Shown here: piece by piece, positions 53,011-62,000 of the stretch
Position numbering within the stretch: position 1 is the first letter of the stretch
How the letters are laid out: every line of letters begins with the position of its first letter
From: Schizochytrium sp. TIO01
Taxonomy: Eukaryota; Sar; Bigyra; Thraustochytrida; Thraustochytriidae
Direction: 5' to 3'
DNA: 64,000 nucleotides
Assembly (NCBI GenBank): GCA_004764695.1
Contig: SMSO01000032.1
Span: 208,501-272,500 of the forward strand
Program-made: the position numbers and the translations under genes
Notes under the pieces: model-generated
Told to the model about the DNA's origin: nothing
Seen by the model: only the letters and a program-made list of their open reading frames with translations
Databases searched by the model: none

Positions 53011-53080
53011 GTCATGTGATGTGATGTGATGTGATGTCATGTGATGTGATGTGATGTGATGTCATGTGATGTCATGTCAT
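53011..53080. repeat. Two-variant pentanucleotide array with higher-order pattern
   Basis: Fourteen 5-bp units, each GTGAT (G) or GTCAT (C), in the order C-GGGG-C-GGGG-C-G-C-C. The repeated block of one C unit plus four G units shows a 25-bp higher-order duplication on top of the basic unit. Confidence 0.9.
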
Positions 53081-53440
53081 GTTGTCTGCAATCAAGGGCC
53101 ATTCGTAAGGGTGAGCAGCACCAGCTCCACGTGCTCCTTCAAGCTTGAGTGCATTGCATTGCGTCAGATTACAGCACCTCGAACTGCTTTACATTGCACA
53201 AGTTCCGCACCGACGATGCATGCATACATGGATACATCCATACCCTCAAGAGCACCATGGTTTTGCATGCAGAGATGTCTATCCTCGCGGCAGAAGAGGT
53301 GGTCTTGAATGTGCTTGGCATTTTTGGCTTTCTCTCCCTCCCTCCAAAGCGGAGCAGCTCCGGCGACGGATGAGACAGCACTAAGGCCTTTCGAAGGCTT
53401 CGTTGCCGCCGCCGCGTTTGCAATTTCGTTCTTTCTCGGT

Positions 53441-53493
53441 AAAGCAAAGCAAAGCAACGCAAAGCAAAGCAACGCAAGGCAAAGCAAAGCAAA
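53441..53493. repeat. (AAAGC)n array with AACGC variants
   Basis: Ten pentanucleotide units of AAAGC with AACGC and AAGGC variants, directly beside a GC-rich island. Confidence 0.9.
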
Positions 53494-53784
53494 AAGAAGT
53501 TTCTTATCCCAAACAACTCTAACAAAAGCCTCACGAGTCACGACATACTTCGCAACAAACATGTCCTTTGACTTTATTATCTGCTGCCGCTGCTTACGCC
53601 TATGTCGAGCGTGCATGCCATTTTGTGACCTACCCGCATTGCCGCACTACGCTTAGCGAAGAAGGCGCCAAGACGGACTTTCTTCGAGGTCCTCCACGCT
53701 CGCACAGGCACCGACCGAGCTGAGTCGCTGCCCGGGTCAACGTGCTCCTCTGCAGTGGACTCCGGTGGCCAAGTTCGCCTCTGG

Positions 53785-53862
53785 AGGTCGCCTGGCAAGA
53801 TCCAGGTCGCCTGGCAAGGCAGGTCGCCTGGCAGGGCGATGCTGCTGCTGCTGCTGCTGCTG
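53785..53862. repeat. Three copies of AGGTCGCCTGGCA followed by (GCT)7
   Basis: The 13-bp unit occurs at 53785-53797, 53804-53816 and 53821-53833, then a GCT trinucleotide run at 53841-53862, all inside a GC-rich island. Confidence 0.9.
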
Positions 53863-55487
53863 GCGATGATGCGAAGGTCTGACCCCGATTGCAGCAGAAC
53901 GAATTGCGAGTTCCGCTCTCTGACGTGAGGAGACTAACGGCACAGGCGGAGAGAACGTGGAGGGCGGCGATGGCGCTCTCTGCGGCTCCGCGAAGATCTC
54001 CCGCTGCGATTGAGGCGCGCCCTCGTTTCGCGCCAAGGGGCCTTGCTTTGTCCGCGCGCCGCCGCCTATCTTGTAGTTCCTTGCGCCGGAGCAGCGCAGC
54101 AAACTGGGGCGCTAGGGACTCTTATCATAACCGCTAGGGAGGCGAAATGTTGGCGGAAAGAAAGAAAGAAAGAGAGAGAGAGAAATGAGAGAGAAAAGAG
54201 AGAGAAATGAGAGCTCTGTTCTGTTATCTCTTTTAAAGCAGAGAAAAAAAGAAAAAAAAAAAGGGAAAAGGGGAAAAAGGGGGAAAAAGTTATCTCTTCT
54301 ATCTCTTCAGAAAGAGGAATTTGCATTCTTGTTCGCTTCAAGTTCTGGTTTCGAGTTGGTTTGTGAAGCTTTGGAGAAACTTGATCTCGACTGGCGCAGC
54401 CGCGGACCTCGCGAAGGAGGCCCACGCTGCAAATAACTGCCTGCTTTAATGGGCCAAGCGGATGCCTCACGCGAAGTCTCGAGGGCCCAAGAGCTTTTAG
54501 AATCAACAGGTTGAAGAGAGAGATTTGGGGGAATTAAGGGTGAGCTTGATTTCTTTCGCACACTCTCAATCCCGAGAGTCCAACCTGAAGAATTAGAATT
54601 TGGACATGGACAGGTAAAGCTTGACGAGAGCGATTGTCGCTCTTGCTCATGCGGTTCTCCCGTGCCAGGTGAAGAAGACAGTCAACCCAGTTATTCGGGA
54701 GCTTTCCTCAACTGCTGCTGCAGATGCCCAAAGTGGCTGGAAAGAGCTCAAGAACTGAAGAACTGATGAAAGAAAGAAGCAAAGTGAAACACCCTTATTA
54801 AGGGAAAGTGAGTCACGTGCCGCTTTGCAGCTCTAAAAGCTGTCTTCTATGACCCAAATAGCCGACAGTTACAGCACAACGGGACTTGATCGAAGGCAGC
54901 ATCAGAGCTACAAAGATCGCCTGAGAGGTCATTTCTATTCGTCCAGATCGCCGTGAGCGTTCATCTCCATCCATGGCCATGGTGCTCAGGTTTGGAGACT
55001 TGGGCTTGAGAACCTGAAGGTGCCTGAGCTCTCGATCGAAAAAAGCTTCGACTCGAAGAGCTGCAGACTGAATGTCAGTCAAGTCAAGCGGCGATGGTTC
55101 CTTTGAAGCCACAATGATGATGATAGCGAGGTCTCCGACGGCTTTATTCCCAATCGCGCGTGCGCACCGCAATTCCGTCAGGTATGCCACAAGGTTACCC
55201 ATCGCCATTGACACTTGAGGGCCCAAAGGTAACTTGTACGTGCTAGTTCGGGTTCTTCCAAGATGCTGGCAATCCTTCTCTTATACTTTGAACAATATAT
55301 ATAATTATTTTATAGTTTGTAATCACAAAAAGAGGTATATGACAGGTATGTGTATGGCATAATGTATAAAGGATTGGATTAAAATAGATAGATTGCTCGT
55401 ATCGTGAAGGATGGTGTAAAACATGGTGCTAAAATAAAAACCCCGCTCGCTCGCGCTTCCACGCTTTGAGGTTGGAATGTGCAATTT

Positions 55488-55516
55488 CTTCTCCTTCTCC
55501 TTCTCCTTCTCCTTCT
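55488..55516. repeat. (TTCTCC)n hexanucleotide array
   Basis: About five units. On the minus strand it reads as a Lys-Glu repeat inside an open segment (KEKEKEKEK). Confidence 0.9.
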
Positions 55517-56402
55517 GACTCTTGAAGTTTGGTTTTTTCTTTGCTAATGCAGGGCTCTCTTCAGGCGTGTACAAAAGATCGGGAGGACTCTTTGGATTGA
55601 AGCAGCAAGCGAGCGAGCAAGGGACACGTGCAGACATTGTCCAGTAAAATGAAGAAGTTGGTCGAGTCGAAGCTGCTGATCTGCCTTCTTGCACAACTTG
55701 AAGCGAGGATAATCGTTAGGTCTAGCAAGCTAAACGAAATGGAATTGGGCAAGTAACAATTGTAGCCACCTGACGGGCATTCCCTGGAATCCTTGATTCC
55801 TTAGTAAGTCAGCTCGCCTGCCGAGACAAAGGAAACATCGCTGGGCATTACAAACATTTGGCAGGTCTGATTGACTTTAAACTTTGGAGACATGTGCGCG
55901 ACGGTTTAGTTGCCGCGGTCTGTGGCCCGAATCCATGAACGGCACAATGCATGTGCAGTGGTGGCTCGCACCAACTGGCGTTAAATCTTAAGGGTCCCGA
56001 GAAAGCATTTTATTTCTAGCTCGTTACTCTGACGCCACCACAGAGCTCGAAATGCGGACACAAGGCGACCTGGTGAAATGAAGTCATGGAGGCAGCCTTT
56101 GCTTGCTTCCCATGTATGCGAGGGCAGGAGAAGTCGCCAGAGTGCCTGGCGTGGCCACACGCTGCATCCACTCCATCGCCGCCGAGGCTGCCTACAGTCA
56201 GACTTGGACTACAAGAAAGATGTGCACGTGCTGTCAGAATTTGCATTACAGAATAGTTCAATCATTTTTTATTTTTTTAAATAAACATTTTAACTTTCAA
56301 TCTAAAAAAGAAAAGAAAAGAAAAAGAAAAAGCTAACCTTCAAAATTGGAGGCTCAAGCTTCCCTACAGTATAACGTAGGTAGAGGTCGATAGCAGGAGC
56401 TG

Positions 56403-56446
56403 CAAATGAAAATGAAAATGTTAATGTAAATGAAAATGAAAATGTA
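56403..56446. repeat. AAATGA/TAATGT hexanucleotide array
   Basis: Seven imperfect hexamer units (AAATGA, AATGTT, AATGTA), AT-rich, between two GC-rich islands. Confidence 0.85.
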
Positions 56447-57344
56447 ATTCGTATGTATCGGTTGAGATCTTTCCAGGTACGTGCTCGCCCAAGCGCCCTC
56501 TATGCTCGAGATGGGAATAACTGTAGAAATGGGCAGAGGCTGGCGCCTGCACGGACTGAAGTAGCGATCGATTGCCTGGTTCTGTAGTTCGAGGAGTGGG
56601 TAAACAAAGAAAGGCTTTGAGAATGATCCCTTGAGGCCACAGGCTCTGGGGAGTGAGTGAAAGGCAAGCTCGAGTTGGACTGCTCTGGGAAGGGAAGGAG
56701 GTTTCGTCTGAGGCCTTGCCTGAAGCAAGATTAGGAAGAATCAAGGAATCCACCTGGCGGCCGCCATGCCCTTAATCCAAAGAAAGCTAGCTAGTTTGCT
56801 AGCTAGCTAGCTGCGCACAAAGCTGCGCACATGCAGCAGCGAAGAGGGTCAGCAGCAGCAAGCTCGTGGCCTGCGAAACAGACTGCCACCCTCAAGAAGT
56901 GTTCCTGAAATGGTGTAAGATAACGCTGCTGCTGCAGCAGCGGCGAGAAAGGATTCGGACTCACACTTGAGCGGTAGTAGTTCTTTAGCGATTCCAGTGT
57001 CGATGTGCGGTGATGTATTTACCAGCACTAGAAAAGTGGAACTTGCCCTTGAAGAGAACGCCAATAAAAGGAAGCCACACGTGCACAGTTGTGTCCATGA
57101 ATGGCAGCTTCTGCTCTCTCCAGCTGTGTAAGTTGCTGCGAGTCACGAACCCACAGACTAAGAAACTAACAAAGAGTCTCAGCGAGTACTTTTCCTGCCT
57201 CTCTCTCGAGCGACTCGAGCGAGGAACGAGCATCGTAAAACGTGCTACGATGGCAAACAAGCCGCGCCACAACGAGCCGAGCTACGAAGACGCTCAGCCA
57301 ACTTGCCAAAAGGAACTCAAGGAGTACGCAAGACAATCGTTCAC

Positions 57345-57379
57345 TCATTCATTCATTCATTCATTCATTCATTCATTCA
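57345..57379. repeat. (ATTC)n array
   Basis: Eight to nine ATTC units, following the open segment that begins MANKPRHNEPSYED at 57250. Confidence 0.9.
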
Positions 57380-58390
57380 ACCGTGCACTGCAAATACCAG
57401 CTTCACCTCAGGGTCTCTGCAGTGTGACGTGATGCACGAGTCAGAATAAAATGATGATGGCGATGATGTTGATGATGACGAATGAGAAGCAGCACGAAGA
57501 TCGATCGAAACGAAGTTCACCAGGGAGGTTGGCGCATTTGGGGCCGGGTCGAGAATCGCTTAGCGCGCAGGCTTGTTTGGGCCATCACCCTAGCGATCCG
57601 GCAGAATCAGCATTGCAAGACTTCGCAGCAAAAGTTCTCTCCTTGGCGCCCCAAGAGGATGTGACGATGGTGATGGGCACGCCAAAGATCGCCCTGTGCG
57701 AATTTACGGGTTTGCAGTTGCAGTTCCTGTCGATGGATAGCGATGACAGAGATGGCTTTGAAGCTGCGCGCCGCTTCTTCTTTCTCCTACTAAGGCCACT
57801 TATGCTGTGCTGAGCGGGGGTTAGTAGGGTGAGAACGAGCGGTCGCAGACGAGGGACTTCGGGGCGCTTCCGATGCCAGGGTGGAGTCGAGCAAGATGGG
57901 CTTCGTTGTTGGCGCGAGCTTACCCATCCATCATCCATCCATGCCAGCTCCTCGCTTTGCTGCGGTCTGCGTCAAACCCGAGCAGACAGGCAAGCATGCA
58001 TGACTCGACTCGACTCATCTCGAGCTGCTCTAGCTCGCCAACGCCCGCTCAAACAGCTTCGCTAGTTTGCAGACAGGACCCAATACTCGCGTCTTGCCAG
58101 CTGTATCACAGCCTGTGCGCACGTTCACAACGATCGACAACGATCACAATGGCGTTGAGCAGAACAGCCAAAAGAGAGGAACCCTATAACTCTTCATCCT
58201 GAGTTTGCGGAGCACGGCGTCGTCAACTTGTCCCTGAGATCCACATACAAGTCCAAGCAGGGCTGGGACAGGAGGGAGTCACGAATTACCCTCGGAAAGA
58301 AAACACAGACTTGGGCTGACTCAGGTGCGGAAATTACAAGACAAGGGTATGCGGGACGGGAAGTGCCTGTCTCTATGAGCGAGAGCGTTG

Positions 58391-58459
58391 TTTATTGATT
58401 GATTTGTTTGATTGATTTGTTTGATTGATTTGTTTGATTGTTTGTTTGTTTGTTTGTTG
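58391..58459. repeat. TTGATTGATTTGT / TTTG compound array
   Basis: Three copies of a TTGATTGATTTGTTTGA-like unit pass into five TTTG units. Confidence 0.9.
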
Positions 58460-59011
58460 TGAGTAGCAGAAGGAATTGGAAAGGAGCGCGATTGAATGAT
58501 TGCCGTGGAAAGCAAACAAAGAGGCCGGGCATGGTGGCTGAGAGAGGTTGGGGATTGTTGACGTATGATCGTGTTCCTGTGAAGCAGTTGGTGCTTACTC
58601 AGATCATTCTTCACTCGCTCACTCGAAATTCTGGGGAGGTCCCAGAGATTCATTCTCGCTGTGATTGTTTGTTAGGAGCAGGCCCATGCTGGAAAAGGAT
58701 CACGCAGGTGCACAGCAATGAAATGCTTGCTCGATTAGCAAAAGATCAAACGACTTGAGGAAGCGCTTTGCAGTTTTGCAGTTTTGCAGGCTTCAGAGAT
58801 GCAGCACTATTTCTTTCCCGATTATTTTATTTGCGGGAGCGAGTGAAAGAATATGAGCCCGGGAAGCTGGGAACTACCGCTTCTATGAGACTATCCGGAT
58901 CCTCCTTTAGTTTGATTTGGTTTGGTTTTGTTCGAGAGGGACCATCATGAATTTTGCATCACTTGCATCACATATTGGAGTATCTGAAGTAAAAGAGAAT
59001 TATTTATTGTT

Positions 59012-62000
59012 TTATTTGGCGTGCTTCTTCACGGCTGCAATGATATCCGACTTACGGGCGATCTCAACAATGTAGCGAATGTTGATACGCGCAGTATCGT
59101 AGACAATGAATTCGTTGTAAGCAAGCCAGGCTTCAGAGGAAGTAACCTCCCGCGTCAGTGTCAGAGGAGGGGTTTGCCCGTCAGGCTTGCCAGTCGCTTC
59201 ATCAATGAGGCGTGCAGTTGCAGTTTTTGACATGGGACCATTGTTGAGTGTTACTTCGTAAGAAGATGGCTCTGTTCCATTCTCTGGAACTGCCTGCAAC
59301 GTAATGCTGGCACCCGGGAAGACAGTGTCGGGACTCGAGCGGAAGGCTTCAAGCTTTGCAATTGCTGCTTGAGTGAACTTTATGCGTAAGGTTCTATCCC
59401 AGTTAACCTTGTTGCTCTCACCAGCCCGCCGAATGACTTTGCCCAATGGCACAGAAACACCAGCGGGGTTGAGCACGAGGTCTTGCGAAGGATCTGGTTG
59501 CTTACAGCCGATTCCGACAGTGCTATTAGTGCCTGCGTGGGGCTTCTCCATGTACTCTCCAAATGGAATTTCGTACGGTCGTCCAAGAGCAACCTCTGCA
59601 AGAATGAGGTAAGCCTTTTCACCCTGCTCTGAGGACATACGGCAATAGCCCAAACTCTTTTGAGCAGTGTCTGCGAAGTACACACCTCGTCCAAAAGCCA
59701 GGCCAGCACGAGGCACCTCGGGCGGGGCAATTCGTAGACCCTCGCGCAGGATGCCGAGAACGTTGCAAGCTGAAGTGCCGTGCCACAGGAGACGCCGGCT
59801 GTGCATGTGACGGTTCGAAGGCTCGTTGTGGCGACGAACCTTGAACACTTCATTCACGACCAAATCTTCGCTTGAACCAGTCGTATTGCGAAAGTATTGC
59901 TCAATACATGTGCGCTCTAAGTTTCCAATTTCTAAGGGAGCCAAGTTTGCTCCAGTAAACCGATAGACCTTCTCAAGACAATGCTCTTGATTACGATGCT
60001 GAAAGCCAACTGCGATTAACTGAGCTGCAGTTGTAAGATCCTTGAGGTTCACAAGAAGCTGGGCCGCACGCTTATAGTGAGAATCATTCTCGGACTGAAA
60101 TGGACGTACGGGACCGTCACAGTTATCAGTCATAGGCACCAGCTCATAAAACTCAATGGAGAGTTTGACTAGATGATCAAGAACTTCTCGATGTTTTTCC
60201 ACATCAACTGTGGCTGCATTTCTTAGTGCATCAGCCTCGACAAGCACTCTGGCAATCTCGCGAAGTTTCTTCTCGGCCTTCAGGAGCACATCAATGGAAA
60301 TCTGTCCAAGAGGCAAGTCTGTCTCAAGGAGACCGAGCTCATTAGCAAAACTAGCAAGGGCCTTAGGGTTTGCGATATACTCAAGCATACCGAGCACAGA
60401 CTTGGGTAGAGAAGTCTTGCGAACAGCGTCGGGGAATTCAACGCGATCTTGAAGAACAGTTGCAAGTTCAGGGAGTGGACGACTCTCAAACTTGCGGGAA
60501 ACACGATGAACAATACGATATTTCTTCGGCTGGGCCTCGAAGCTGTCTCGATCGGTCCACAAGTTTCCAGTCTTTGACTTAAAGACCTTTTCGAATTCTT
60601 TAATTGCTTCCTCTCGAGATGAGAACGGTGTCTGCTGAAACTTGCCAGGATTGTCATCAATACGACCCCAATTGTTTATCATGATAACAAGATCTTTAAT
60701 AGGGTCTTCCACGAGTTGTAGCTTGTAAAAGTTGTTAAGAAAGAAATCATATTTCCGATCCACCTTGATGAGGACCACATCGTAGAAATCGTTCTCGCCG
60801 CATGGCAAGACTCTAATACTTTCGCTTTTTAGCTCGCAAACTGGGTTGACTGTGGCTGTTGCTGGAACGGACCGCACAAAGTCCCGTTCGATCTCTACCA
60901 CAGCATCATGGACAGTTTTGGCATATTCTGCAGAGTCCGGAACATTATCCAGTTCTGGCAAGATATCAGCTTCGTCATCCCTGGCCGAAGTTGATGCTTC
61001 TGCATCCTCCATCTCTACATCACCACTCTCTCCATCAAGCTTCTGGCGAAAGTACCGTGCGAGATGCCCACCTGGACGAGCAAGTGCAAGAGTCTCGGCA
61101 GTAACTTCTGCACCGGCCTCAATCAGCAAATTAGCCAGCTTGGTGTTTTCAAATGACCCGAAATCAACAGGCTTAGCTAGAATATCAAGGCACGACTTGC
61201 CCTCCTCATTCTTCTCTTGAATGATTGTCTTCAAAGTGCTTGCACGTTGCTCATTGGCCCCGGGTGCAGATTTGGCCCACGGACGCAGGTTCTTTCGCAG
61301 TACATTGTTTTGGCGCTGTCCCAGAACCAAATCGACGATATATGTGCCGTTCGGCTGCATAGAAACAATCTGGCCTTCATGAAAGTGCCCATAATTATCC
61401 ATGTAAACAAGTACCGAACTTCCCTCGGCAAGGGGTTCAAGAAGCATAGGATCCTTACCAAGAATTAGCAGGTTTTCTGCACCATCGTACTCCCTCACTT
61501 TATTTGAGCACGCCATGTAGGATTCTCCCTCTGCCTCGTCACCCTTTTCCTTACGGTACAGTGCCACGTACTCACTTTCACTATGAAGCTTCAAGTCAGA
61601 AGCGTCGAAAACCTCTGACACATTTGTTTTGCAGAAGCCCGGACATCCCATGGGGGAAACAGTAGCAGGAGGAAGATTTTTCCGCACCTCTGTTAGAACC
61701 CTAAGAAGGGTTGACGCCCTCCAGCGTTGAGCCTCCATGGCATCGCGGATCTCGTCGAATTTCATTTTGACAATCTCATGCAATGTTTTGGTCTGCATAA
61801 GCTTATTAATAACGCCCATGAGAAGTTCGCTACATCCTCTGATGCCACATGAGTGAAATGCTTGCTCAAGGATACCTTTTTCAATTTCCTCCGTTGACGC
61901 AACCTGATTTTGGATGCCAAACTTGAATTTTGTTTGACCATTCTCCGCACGTTCACGAATCACTGGATACAGCGCAGGATCCTTTTGATGGCGTACAAGG

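Larger units (their letters stand above)
51142..59011. other. 7.9 kb repeat-rich territory with GC-rich islands, upstream of homocysteine methyltransferase
   Basis: This has the same texture as 13.1-22.3 kb: tetra-, penta- and hexanucleotide arrays between GC-rich islands at about 53.1-53.4, 53.64-54.14, 54.3-54.5, 54.81-55.23, 55.5-55.7, 56.06-56.23, 56.46-56.8, 56.85-57.33 and 57.48-58.15 kb. Islands are open on both strands without good ATG starts and match no family I know. The most coding-like are on the minus strand at 54.81-55.23 (AVGDLAIIIIVASKEPSPL) and 56.46-56.73 kb (VQLELAFHSLPRACGL), and on the plus strand at 57.25-57.33 kb (MANKPRHNEPSYEDAQPT) and 57.6-57.8 kb. Whether these are exons of split genes cannot be settled from sequence alone. 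Confidence 0.6.

Noticed and set aside
53149-53373. Plus frame giving STMVLHAEMSILAAEEVVLN as a real exon
   Set aside because: It is attractive, but the minus strand is equally open, no start or splice pair fits well, and no family matches; it is kept only as part of the island description.
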